18,652 bases of DNA from an uncultured Verrucomicrobiota bacterium (GTDB lineage Bacteria; Verrucomicrobiota; Kiritimatiellia; RFP12; UBA1067), in assembly GCA_946615875.1 (NCBI GenBank), contig CAMOIK010000014.1, positions 1 to 18,652 on the forward strand. Direction: 5' to 3'. The notes under the pieces were generated by a model. That model searched no databases. It was not told the origin of the DNA and worked only from the letters and a program-made list of their open reading frames with translations. A program made the translations under genes and the position numbers. The first letter of the stretch is position 1; each line of letters starts with the position of its first letter. Positions 1-7,185 of the stretch are shown here, one piece after another.

Positions 1-2
1 TC

Positions 3-1118
3 GCCGTCGATACCGCACACGCGGACGACATCTATACGGCTTCCGCATACGTGATCGACGACATCACGGCTTCCGACCACAATTCTGTCTTTGTCGAATT
101 CCATCTCCGTCCGCAGACGACATCGCTTGGCTGGATTGACGAGCGCTTCCTCACGACGGAGCGCACGGGGACTTGGGCTCCGGCAGTCGAATGGAACGAG
201 AGCACTTGGACGGCTGAGCTTTCCGGCAACCATTCGTTCGAGCCAAATACACACTCTGGCGGCGATACCGCGACCATTACGCTGGCGTTGATGTTCGACT
301 CCGTGCCGGAGGAAGAAATCAAGCCGGATGCCGCCGCGCACGGCGGCGTCTGGCTTGGCGTCAACGGCTCGTTGCAGATCTGGACGGGCGGCAAGTGGCT
401 TGACGTGGCGGCAGACGGCGTGGTCCCGCAGCCGGGCGTAGAATACTGCTTCCGCGCCACGCTCAACTACGCCGGCCAGACATACTCCATGGACGTGCGT
501 TCCAGCGGCGAATGGAAACCTCTCGCGACATCTGGCGGTGAGACGGCGTTCCCGTTCGCCGCGAAAGCTTCTGCGCTTTCGTCCGTGGCGTTTGCCGGCG
601 ACGGCGTGTTGCGCTCCATAGTCGGCGAGTGGATGGATGCGGAAGGCTTCGCCGCCGAAGACGAAGTGATGCTTAAAGACAACGCCTCTGTAATCCTTGA
701 CGCTGCCAGAGCGGCTTGGCTGAACAGCCTTGGCGATCGCGCCACCGTCGGCGGACGCCTCGCCTCCATCTCGGAGGCCGATTTCGGCAATGCGTTCCTT
801 TGCAATCTGGACATAACGGCGGAGGATGGTTTCGGCGCCGAGCTCAAAGTCACGAGTGTATCGGTGGGCGAGCAGGACGTGACGGTGGCGGTGGAACTTG
901 TGCGGCGAGGCAAAGCGGGACAGGCCATCAACGGCATTCTCCGGTTCTACGGCGCGGTCGCGCTCCAGGCGTTCACAGACCCGGATCTCAAGCCGTTGTC
1001 GGTCGATCCGGTCTCCGACGCATTCTTCGCCGATGGCGACACCGCCACCGCCACTTACGCCAAACCGGACGGCGCGAAGGACGGCGGCTTCTTCAAGGCC
1101 AAGATAGAGGCGCGGTGA
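3..1118 (+). CDS. Secreted multidomain protein, C-terminal part (EEP nuclease-like end plus lectin-like and C-terminal modules)
   Basis: The reading frame is open to the left window edge, so the gene is truncated at its 5' end. The first visible residues contain SDHNSVFVEFHL, which resembles the end of an endonuclease/exonuclease/phosphatase (EEP) domain, where SDH holds the catalytic histidine and a beta-strand follows. After this come about 170 residues rich in W, G, T and S (around WIDERF...GEWMDAEGF) with the look of a concanavalin/LamG-like beta-sandwich. A third segment (AWLNSLG...SISEADFGNAFLCNLDI...) ends in GGFFKAKIEAR. The C1 peptidase at 11626-13473 closes with a comparable segment and FFKVQV. 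Secretion is inferred; the N-terminus is outside the window. A GTG at 51 is inside the domain and is not the start. The EEP assignment rests on one motif, so the enzymatic activity is uncertain. Confidence 0.7.
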   Translation, partial: AVDTAHADDIYTASAYVIDDITASDHNSVFVEFHLRPQTTSLGWIDERFLTTERTGTWAPAVEWNESTWTAELSGNHSFEPNTHSGGDTATITLALMFDSVPEEEIKPDAAAHGGVWLGVNGSLQIWTGGKWLDVAADGVVPQPGVEYCFRATLNYAGQTYSMDVRSSGEWKPLATSGGETAFPFAAKASALSSVAFAGDGVLRSIVGEWMDAEGFAAEDEVMLKDNASVILDAARAAWLNSLGDRATVGGRLASISEADFGNAFLCNLDITAEDGFGAELKVTSVSVGEQDVTVAVELVRRGKAGQAINGILRFYGAVALQAFTDPDLKPLSVDPVSDAFFADGDTATATYAKPDGAKDGGFFKAKIEAR

Positions 1119-1400
1119 TGCCCGAACGACAGGCTTTCGCCGCTGTCCTGACTTTACGAGTGGCATGATGCCGTCACGACAAACCGCGCCAAGAAGCTAC
1201 TCGACGAATACTCGGCCATCACCGCGCCTGTCTATGAAGACGTACTTCGGGCGCGTCTCTAGGCGCGCAAGGCGTTTTGCGACGCGCCACCATGACAGCT
1301 TCTCGATGTTCGACACGAAGCGAGCGACTACGACATCATGGACGCCACGCCGGTTGGTCGGTTGCGGCGGGGCAGGGGAGAAGTCGTAATGCAACGCTTG
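1119..1400 (+). pseudogene. Decayed coding fragments, possibly a HEPN-like remnant
   Basis: No intact gene fits this stretch, yet it contains protein-like pieces in different frames. One runs from about 1152 to 1260 and reads YEWHDAVTTNRAKK then LLDEYSAITAPVYEDVLRARL before a TAG. A second, at about 1290-1355, reads HHDSFSMFDTK and then, after a +1 shift, ASDYDIMDATPVG. The second resembles the C-terminal (R/K)xxxDYD region of HEPN-domain proteins. No ribosome binding site, stop-free frame or promoter accompanies them. A decayed accessory gene is the simplest reading; chance resemblance is possible. The remaining bases to about 1500 show only a small inverted repeat (1423-1447). Confidence 0.3.
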
Positions 1401-1422
1401 ATCATGGGAGGAAAAGCAGGGG

Positions 1423-1447
1423 GTCGGCAACAAGGGATTCTGCCGAC
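1423..1447. other. Inverted repeat, 7-bp stem
   Basis: GTCGGCA and TGCCGAC are perfect inverted copies separated by 11 nt. There is no T-tract after either side, so it is not a convincing intrinsic terminator. It lies upstream of the purB promoter in an otherwise gene-free stretch. Confidence 0.3.
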
Positions 1448-1503
1448 GTCAGCCGCCGTTGTGGTTTCTGCTCCAGCCGAATCCCCCCGACAGGCGAAAA
1501 AAA

Positions 1504-1512
1504 TGGTATAAT
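1504..1512 (+). promoter_or_regulatory. Extended -10 promoter of purB
   Basis: TGGTATAAT is a perfect TGnTATAAT extended -10 preceded by an A-run. No good -35 is visible at 16-18 bp spacing. The predicted transcription start near 1519 gives a leader of about 68 nt before the purB ATG. The same motif precedes five other transcription units in the window. Confidence 0.75.
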
Positions 1513-1524
1513 TATGCGTGTCGT

Positions 1525-1549
1525 CGCCGGAGCGGCCTTCGGGGCGGCG
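1525..1549 (+). other. Possible hairpin in the purB leader
   Basis: Between the predicted transcription start and the Shine-Dalgarno, CGCC (1525-1528) can pair with GGCG (1546-1549). The interior contains CC-TTCG-GG, the classic stable C(UUCG)G tetraloop. The interior pairing is imperfect. No known riboswitch class was recognised; a regulatory or stabilising role is inference. Confidence 0.25.
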
Positions 1550-1586
1550 TAAACGAAGGATGCTGCAAAAAGGAAGAGGTGCGACG

Positions 1587-2945
1587 ATGTTGCTTGAAAG
1601 TCTTACTGCGGTGTCGCCCGTCGATGGGCGGTACGGAGAGAAGTGCGCGGAGTTTCGCGAAGTGTTTTCCGAATATGGGCTGGTGAAGAGGCGCGTCCTG
1701 GTGGAGTGCGCCTGGCTCGAGGCTCTGTGCGACTGCCCGCAGATTCCCGAATGCGCCGCGCTTTCCGATGGCGAGCGCACGTGCTTGCGGGCGATAGCGG
1801 AGGGTTTCCGGGTGGAGGACGCCGCGCGCGTCAAGGAGATCGAGCGCACTACGAACCATGACGTGAAAGCGGTGGAGTACTACCTCAAGGAGAAGGTGTC
1901 AGGCACGCCGCTCGAGAAACGCAGCGAGTTCATCCATTTCGCTTGCACCAGCGAGGACATCAACAACATGGCGCACGCCCTGATGCTCCGCGACGGCAAG
2001 CGCATCCTCCGCGCCGCGATGGACGAGGTGGCGGCGAAACTGCGCGCGATGGCCCGCGAGTGGGCGGCGGTGCCGATGCTCGCACACACGCACGGCCAGC
2101 CGGCCTCGCCGACCACCGTCGGCAAGGAGTTCGCCGTGGTCCTCGCCCGCCTTGAACGGCAGGCCGCCGAAATCGACCGTCTCGTCATGCCTGCGAAGAT
2201 GAACGGAGCGGTGGGCAACTTCAACGCACACCTCGCCGCCTATCCGGAGATCGACTGGGTCGCCCTCTCCGCAGGTGTCATAGGCTCGCTGGGGCTGCGA
2301 CAGAATCCGCTGACCACGCAGATAGAGTCCCACGACGGAATAGCCGAACTCTTCGACGCGATCGCCAGATGGAACACGGTGTTGCTCGATTTCGACCGCG
2401 ATGTATGGATGTATGTTTCGATGGGCTACTTCCGCCAGCGCACGGTCAAAGGCGAGGTTGGCTCGTCCACCATGCCGCACAAGGTCAATCCCATCGACTT
2501 CGAAAACTCGGAGGGCAACCTCGGCCTTGCCAACGCAGTCCTCGGCTACATGGCGCGCAAACTTCCGGTGTCCAGGATGCAGCGCGACCTGACCGACTCC
2601 ACCACGCTGCGCAACATGGGCGTGGGGTTCGCGTATTCGCTGATCGCAATTCGTTCCACCCTGAAGGGGCTGGGCAAGCTGGAACTGAACGCGCAGCGTC
2701 TCGCCGACGACCTCGACGCCAACTGGGAAGTCCTCGCCGAGCCGATACAGACCGTAATGCGCAAGGTCGGCATGGACCACCCCTACGAGCGCCTGAAGGA
2801 GCTTACGCGAGGCCGCCGCATCTCCGCCGACATCATGCGCGACTTCATCGAGGGTCTCGACCTGCCTCCGAATGACAAGCAGAGACTCAAGGCGCTCACG
2901 CCGGCGTCCTACATCGGCTGCGCCGACACGCTCGCCGTCTGCTAG
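1587..2945 (+). CDS. purB: Adenylosuccinate lyase
   Basis: The 452-residue product is adenylosuccinate lyase, a cytosolic enzyme of the fumarase/aspartase superfamily that acts twice in purine synthesis: SAICAR to AICAR, and adenylosuccinate to AMP, releasing fumarate each time. Visible landmarks are SPVDGRYGEK near the N-terminus, TTNHDVKAVEYYLKEKV at about 89-105, FACTSEDINN at about 116-125, THGQP at about 167-171 and the superfamily signature GSSTMPHKVNP at about 291-301 in the flexible catalytic loop. Length and sequence are close to the gammaproteobacterial form from end to end, with a slightly short C-terminus. ATG 1587 is preferred over the in-frame GTG 1518 and ATG 1560 because AAGGAAGAGG lies just upstream and GTG 1518 falls at the predicted transcription start. 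The gene appears monocistronic. Confidence 0.97.
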   Translation: MLLESLTAVSPVDGRYGEKCAEFREVFSEYGLVKRRVLVECAWLEALCDCPQIPECAALSDGERTCLRAIAEGFRVEDAARVKEIERTTNHDVKAVEYYLKEKVSGTPLEKRSEFIHFACTSEDINNMAHALMLRDGKRILRAAMDEVAAKLRAMAREWAAVPMLAHTHGQPASPTTVGKEFAVVLARLERQAAEIDRLVMPAKMNGAVGNFNAHLAAYPEIDWVALSAGVIGSLGLRQNPLTTQIESHDGIAELFDAIARWNTVLLDFDRDVWMYVSMGYFRQRTVKGEVGSSTMPHKVNPIDFENSEGNLGLANAVLGYMARKLPVSRMQRDLTDSTTLRNMGVGFAYSLIAIRSTLKGLGKLELNAQRLADDLDANWEVLAEPIQTVMRKVGMDHPYERLKELTRGRRISADIMRDFIEGLDLPPNDKQRLKALTPASYIGCADTLAVC

Positions 2946-2950
2946 CCGGC

Positions 2951-2964
2951 CGCCGCCGGCGGCG
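2951..2964. terminator. GC-rich palindrome after purB
   Basis: CGCCGCCGGCGGCG is a perfect 14-bp palindrome six bases after the purB stop and upstream of the prfB promoter. It could form a short hairpin that ends purB transcripts, but there is no T-tract, so this is a weak terminator call. Confidence 0.25.
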
Positions 2965-2996
2965 AGACCGCGCACGCCGCACTGACGAGGGAAATA

Positions 2997-3005
2997 TGCT
3001 ATAAT
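2997..3005 (+). promoter_or_regulatory. Extended -10 promoter of the prfB operon
   Basis: TGCTATAAT follows AAATA and is followed by ATGCGC, matching the promoter pattern seen across the window. Transcription would begin about 3011-3013, directly before the AGGAG at 3014-3018, giving a very short leader of about 16 nt. No -35 is evident. Confidence 0.7.
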
Positions 3006-3027
3006 ATGCGCTCAGGAGAAACAGGCA

Positions 3028-4167
3028 ATGGCTGAAGAGAAGAAGGAGAAACTCCTCGAGGTCGAGGAGGTGAGGCAGCGCATAGGCGATCTGGAGAGGC
3101 GCGTAGGCGAAATGGCCGACTACATCAAGATCGACGAGCGGCGTGCCCGTCTGGCTGAGCTGGAGGCGCAGCAGGCCGGCGCCGATTTCTGGAGCAACCA
3201 GTCCAAGGCCCGCGAGGTGATAGCCGCCACGAACGCGGAGAGAGCTTATGTCACGCCCTACGACTCGCTGTTGAAGACCGTAGATGACGCCAAGGTGATG
3301 CTGGAGCTGGCGGAGCTGGAGGAGGGCACGGCGCAACAGACCGCGCTGGCGGACACGCTTGGCGAGTGCGCCAAGGCCGACGAGTTCTTCCACCGTCTGC
3401 GTCTGCAGTCTCTGTTGGGCGGCAAGTTCGACCAGTGCAACGTGTTCGTGAAGCTCCACGCCGGCCAGGGCGGGACCGAGGCCTGCGATTGGGTGCAGAT
3501 GCTCTACAGGATGTACCAGCGCTACGCGGAGTCGCAGGGCTGGAAGGTCGAGGAATACGATCAGCAGCCCGGCGAGGAAGCCGGGTTGAAAGACGTGTAT
3601 TTCCGCGTGGAAGGACCGTATGCGTTCGGGATGCTGAAGGCCGAGCGCGGCATCCACCGCCTCGTGCGCATCTCGCCGTTCGACGCGAACAAGCGCCGCC
3701 AGACCTCCTTCGCCTCGATGGAGACGGTCGCCGAGATCAACGAGGACATCGACGTGGAGATCAAGGACGAGGATCTGCGCATCGATACCTACCGCTCCGG
3801 CGGCGCCGGCGGACAGCACGTGAACAAGACCGACTCCGCGGTTCGCCTCACCCACCTGCCGACCGGCATAGTCGTGGCCTGCCAGAAGGAGCGCTCGCAG
3901 CACATGAACAAGGAGAAAGCGATGAACATGCTGCGCGCCCAGCTCTACGAATACTACGAAGACCAGAAGAAGGCGGAGATGGACCGCTTCTACGGCGCGA
4001 AGTCCGAGAACGGCTGGGGCAGCCAGATACGCTCCTACGTTTTCTGCCCCTACACGATGGTCAAGGATTTGCGCACCGAGTGCGAGACGAGCGACGTCAA
4101 CGGAGTGATGGACGGCAAGATACAGCCGTTCATAGAAGCGTGGCTCCAGATGAAGGCGGCTCAGTGA
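3028..4167 (+). CDS. prfB: Peptide chain release factor 2
   Basis: This 379-residue protein is class I release factor RF2, which reads UGA and UAA in the ribosomal A site and triggers peptidyl-tRNA hydrolysis. The N-terminal about 110 residues are the charged helical domain. The stop-codon-reading tripeptide SPF is at 216-218 (RISPFDANKRR), which identifies RF2 rather than RF1. The catalytic GGQ is at 261-263 (SGGAGGQHVNKTDSAVR). GWGSQIRSYVF and ETSDVNGVMDG are further RF2 landmarks. The start at 3028 has AGGAG nine bases upstream. The frame is continuous from start to stop, so the autoregulatory +1 programmed frameshift found near codon 25 in many prfB genes is absent. Its stop overlaps the next start by one base (TGATG). 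Confidence 0.97.
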   Translation: MAEEKKEKLLEVEEVRQRIGDLERRVGEMADYIKIDERRARLAELEAQQAGADFWSNQSKAREVIAATNAERAYVTPYDSLLKTVDDAKVMLELAELEEGTAQQTALADTLGECAKADEFFHRLRLQSLLGGKFDQCNVFVKLHAGQGGTEACDWVQMLYRMYQRYAESQGWKVEEYDQQPGEEAGLKDVYFRVEGPYAFGMLKAERGIHRLVRISPFDANKRRQTSFASMETVAEINEDIDVEIKDEDLRIDTYRSGGAGGQHVNKTDSAVRLTHLPTGIVVACQKERSQHMNKEKAMNMLRAQLYEYYEDQKKAEMDRFYGAKSENGWGSQIRSYVFCPYTMVKDLRTECETSDVNGVMDGKIQPFIEAWLQMKAAQ

Positions 4168-4604
4168 TGGACGGCGAGGACGAACGCTACGTGGACGAAT
4201 TCGGTCGGCCCCTGCCGCGCTGGAGGCCGCTGGAGCCGGAAAAGCGGCACCGCCACAAGTCGTTCGGTTCTGCTGCGAAGGCCGCGCTCGATTCCCTTCT
4301 GGAGCAGCGCCATCCGTTCGTGGAGGCGCTGGCGGATGCGTGGCCGACGCTCTTTCCCGGTTTTCCGGCCAGCCCCGGCCGCTACGAGGACGGCATGGTG
4401 TTCTTGTACGTGCCGAACGCGGCGACGCTCTTCTCGGTGCGCCCCCGGCTCGCCGCGGTGAGGCGTCGGCTGCTCGCAATGCCCGGCGCGCCGAAGCGCA
4501 TCAATCTGCGGCTGGAGATACACGGCGTTGCGAAATCCGTTGCGGCGCGGGATAGGCGGCGCTCCGTCTCGTCGAACCCGCAGCATGGGGTGACGGCGAC
4601 ATGA
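4167..4604 (+). CDS. DUF721 / DciA-like protein
   Basis: A 145-residue basic protein starting at ATG 4167, which shares its A with the prfB stop codon (TGATG). Central and C-terminal features fit the DUF721 family: a tryptophan-containing stretch (ADAWPTLFPGF, about 56-66), then GRYEDGMVFLYVPNAATLF and a basic helix (RPRLAAVRRRLLAMPG), then a terminal beta-strand. DciA, the characterised member, helps load the replicative helicase DnaB in bacteria lacking DnaC/DnaI. Whether this protein does so is inference. The position inside the prfB operon implies translational coupling. The N-terminal about 30 residues are charged (RWRPLEPEKRHRHK). The assignment rests on pattern only. Confidence 0.55.
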   Translation: MDGEDERYVDEFGRPLPRWRPLEPEKRHRHKSFGSAAKAALDSLLEQRHPFVEALADAWPTLFPGFPASPGRYEDGMVFLYVPNAATLFSVRPRLAAVRRRLLAMPGAPKRINLRLEIHGVAKSVAARDRRRSVSSNPQHGVTAT

Positions 4605-6136
4605 ATGCGGCGCTTCTCCAGCCACTCGCGATTTGTCTCGCGGCCACGTGCGGCGCGGCGGTGTTCACGCGCCCTATGGAGCGCGTCAATTCGCTGGATC
4701 CCGTCAAGGCGCAGTCGATATACGATTCGCGCGCGGTGGCGTTGTATGCAGAAACCCCGCTTGAGGTTGACTATCTCGCCAGGCCCTACGCGCTCGCCCC
4801 TGGCCTGTGCGAACTGCCGGAGGTTTCGCAGGACGGGCTCAAGTATACTCTGAGGATGTCGCAGGACGCGGCGCTAGACGCGCACGACGTCGCGAGGGCG
4901 CTGGAGCGGCTGCGCGACCCGCGGACGGTCTCGCCCGGCGGATGGACGATGAAGGCGGTGGAGTCCATCGTTGTCCGGGACGCCGGCACGCTGGAGATAC
5001 GCCTCAAGCACCGTCTGCACGTCTTTCCGTGGATGCTGGCTATGGGCTACTGCGCCGTGCTCGACAAGGACGGCAACGGCACCGGCCCCTACCGGCTGGT
5101 CAGGTGGCGGCGCAACCACGACATGGTGTATGAGCGGAATCCCGCCTGGCGCGGCTGGAAGCGCCTGCCCGACAGCTTCGACACGATACGCTATCTGGTC
5201 ATAGACGACGTCTCGACGCAGTGGTTGATGTTCCTGAAGGGCGAGGTTGATTTCCTCGGCGAGATTTCCCGCGACAACTGGGACGCCGTGGTGTCCGGCG
5301 ACGGTGCGCTCGACCCCGTGCTTGCCGCGCAGGGCGTGAAGCTCGTCGCCGCGCCGTCGCTCGACGTGCGCTACATCGGCTTCAACATGAATGAGCCCGT
5401 GCTGGGCGGCAACCGTCTGCTCCGGCAGGCGCTGACGCGCGCCTTCGACTTCCCGGCGTGGCAGCGGTTCTACAACGGACGCATCGACCAGGCCTGCGGG
5501 CCGGTGCCGCCGAGCGTGGACGGTTTTCTCGACGAACCATCTCCGCTTTCTTTCGACATCGAAGAGGCGAAGCGGCTGCTGGCGCAGGCTGGCTACCCCG
5601 GCGGCATAGACCCCGCCACCGGCAGACGGCTGACCCTCACGCTGTCAATCGGCCGCGCCACGCAGGACAGCCGCGAGGCGGGCGAGCTGCTGGCCAGTTT
5701 CTTCGCGAAGATCGGCGTCCGCCTTGAGCTGCAGTTCCATGTGTGGGGCGAGTTTCTGAGCGCGGTGAACGAGGGGCGCGTCCAGATGTACATGATGGGA
5801 TGGGTGGGCGACTATCCCGACGCGGAGAACTTCCTCCAGCTGTTCCATTCGCGCAACTCCAGTCCCGGGCCAAACCACTCCTGCTACTCCAATGCCGTGT
5901 TCGACGCGGAATTCGACGCGGCCATGGCGGCCACCGACGACGCGACGCGCTGCCGCCACTGGCGTGAGTGCCAGCGCATCGTCCGAGACGACTGTCCGTG
6001 GATATTCACCCACTTCCCAAAATCCTATTCGCTCGTGCGGCCGAGCGTCGGGAACTACGTGCCTTCCGCATTCCCATACGGCACGGAGAAGTTCCTCGTT
6101 CCGTTGCGCGGCGGGAAAGCGTCCGAAAGCAGATGA
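4601..6136 (+). CDS. Extracellular solute-binding protein, family 5 (peptide-type)
   Basis: The 511-residue product matches the family 5 solute-binding proteins (DppA/OppA/NikA type) that deliver oligopeptides or similar ligands to ABC importers. Landmarks are NSLDPVKAQS near the N-terminus, LKYTLRMSQDA then DAHDVARALERLRDP at about 83-107, the central YIGFNMNEPVLGGNRLLRQAL segment, and MMGWVGDYPDAENFLQLFHS toward the C-terminus. The first about 22 residues form a hydrophobic export signal that lacks an n-region lysine/arginine and a canonical lipobox (the cysteine is in LAATC), so periplasmic or lipoprotein fate is unclear. It overlaps the upstream gene by 4 nt (ATGA). No permease or ATPase genes lie nearby, so it is an orphan binding protein or one serving a distant transporter. 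Confidence 0.85.
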   Translation: MNAALLQPLAICLAATCGAAVFTRPMERVNSLDPVKAQSIYDSRAVALYAETPLEVDYLARPYALAPGLCELPEVSQDGLKYTLRMSQDAALDAHDVARALERLRDPRTVSPGGWTMKAVESIVVRDAGTLEIRLKHRLHVFPWMLAMGYCAVLDKDGNGTGPYRLVRWRRNHDMVYERNPAWRGWKRLPDSFDTIRYLVIDDVSTQWLMFLKGEVDFLGEISRDNWDAVVSGDGALDPVLAAQGVKLVAAPSLDVRYIGFNMNEPVLGGNRLLRQALTRAFDFPAWQRFYNGRIDQACGPVPPSVDGFLDEPSPLSFDIEEAKRLLAQAGYPGGIDPATGRRLTLTLSIGRATQDSREAGELLASFFAKIGVRLELQFHVWGEFLSAVNEGRVQMYMMGWVGDYPDAENFLQLFHSRNSSPGPNHSCYSNAVFDAEFDAAMAATDDATRCRHWRECQRIVRDDCPWIFTHFPKSYSLVRPSVGNYVPSAFPYGTEKFLVPLRGGKASESR

Positions 6137-6738
6137 GCACCCTTGTCATAGACCGTTCCACAGAGCACACTTCCGTCGTGATGGCTAACGACGACGGCGA
6201 AGTCCGCCGCTGCGAACTTGGCATCTGGACGAGCCGCGATGCGGCGTCCGGAGGAGCGCCTTCGCCCGTCGCCTTGCCTTGCCGGCCGCAGAGGATAATC
6301 GTCGGCACGGGCCCTGGGTCGTTCGCGGGCATACGCTCCGCTCTGGCGTATGCGCAGGGTTGGGCGGTCGGCGGAGGCTGCGAAGTCCTCGGCCTGACTT
6401 CGGCTGCGGCGTTCGCGCAGCCCGGCGAACCGGTGGCGGTGGTTGGCGACGCCCGGCGCGGGAAGTTCTGGGTGGCGCTCTTCGACGGCTTCAGCTTCGC
6501 AACCGACGTCTTCCAGGTGGAGCGCGAAGGGCTGGAGCGCTGCGTCCCGCGCGGAGTCAAGGTGGTCTCGCCCGACTGGCGGCGCATTTCCGCCGTGCTG
6601 GCCGAGACGTTCGGCGACATGGCGACAGGCGCGCCGCCGCTCGACGCCGCCGCGCTGTGGAGGGCGGCGGAGTCCAATCCCGCGCTGCTTTCCCGCGAGC
6701 CGCTGCCGATATACCTCAATCCCGCCGTGCGCGATTGA
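6133..6738 (+). CDS. tsaB: tRNA threonylcarbamoyladenosine biosynthesis protein TsaB
   Basis: The 201-residue protein is TsaB (YeaZ), a non-catalytic ASKHA-fold partner of TsaD and TsaE. The complex transfers threonylcarbamoyl to A37 of ANN-decoding tRNAs in the cytosol. The N-terminal strand STLVIDRSTEHTSVVM matches the family's IDTST start, with R in place of the usual T or A. VGTGPGSFAGIRSALAYAQG at 57-76 is the diagnostic GPGSFTGLR block. VVGDARRGKFWVALF corresponds to the family's DAR(R/M)xEVY segment. The ATG overlaps the preceding stop by 4 nt (ATGA), placing it last in the prfB operon. Its stop is only 9 bp from the stop of the convergent dgkA. Confidence 0.92.
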   Translation: MSTLVIDRSTEHTSVVMANDDGEVRRCELGIWTSRDAASGGAPSPVALPCRPQRIIVGTGPGSFAGIRSALAYAQGWAVGGGCEVLGLTSAAAFAQPGEPVAVVGDARRGKFWVALFDGFSFATDVFQVEREGLERCVPRGVKVVSPDWRRISAVLAETFGDMATGAPPLDAAALWRAAESNPALLSREPLPIYLNPAVRD

Positions 6739-6747
6739 CGGCGCCGC

Positions 6748-7185
6748 CTAGCCGCGCAGCAGCCGGATCGCCATGCCGACGAGGATGACCATCCAGGCGA
6801 TGCCGGCGCCGAAGAAGGCGGCGAAGACGAGCGCCGACGCGATATCCTTGGCGCGTCCCGAAAGTTCGTTGTATTCGGTGGAGATGCGGTCCACCACCGT
6901 CTCGATAGCGGTGTTGATGAGCTCCGCCACGAGCGCCATGAAGACGGTGTAGATCATCACCGCCCGTTCGCACCACGAGACCGGCAGGATGCAGGCCACG
7001 GTGGCGGCCGCCACGAAGATCACCAGGTCGGAGCGGAATGCCTTTTCGCCGAAGAGCACGGCCTTGATGCCTCGCACCGAATACTCCGTTGCCGCCTTTA
7101 TCTCTTCCGGCGACTTGAGTTCGGTGAGGGGTTTGAGTTCGGCGGCCTTGGCCGCAGCCTTAGCCTTGATGTCCTCTATCTTCAT
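6748..7185 (-). CDS. dgkA: Diacylglycerol kinase, DgkA type
   Basis: A 145-residue integral membrane protein of the small prokaryotic diacylglycerol kinase family, which phosphorylates diacylglycerol (or undecaprenol in some lineages) with ATP at the inner membrane. Three hydrophobic segments lie at about 53-70, 74-93 and 117-140. The family block is intact: AELINTAIETVVDRISTEYN and ELSGRAKDIASA. E88, N91, E95 and D114 correspond to E. coli Glu69, Asn72, Glu76 and Asp95. A charged, alanine-rich N-terminal extension of about 30 residues (MKIEDIKAKAAAKAAELK) is unlike the short E. coli N-terminus. ATG 7185 is chosen for the AGGAG nine bases upstream. The gene begins inside the 3' end of the upstream membrane-protein gene (26-nt overlap), so it is the last gene of that operon. 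Confidence 0.93.
   Translation of the reverse strand: MKIEDIKAKAAAKAAELKPLTELKSPEEIKAATEYSVRGIKAVLFGEKAFRSDLVIFVAAATVACILPVSWCERAVMIYTVFMALVAELINTAIETVVDRISTEYNELSGRAKDIASALVFAAFFGAGIAWMVILVGMAIRLLRG

Noticed and set aside
1518..1586. GTG 1518 as the purB start
   Set aside because: It coincides with the predicted transcription start; ATG 1587 has the Shine-Dalgarno and matches the family N-terminus.
2896..4479. 527-codon minus-strand frame opposite prfB
   Set aside because: Shadow of the RF2 gene, with low-complexity R/A/L composition.
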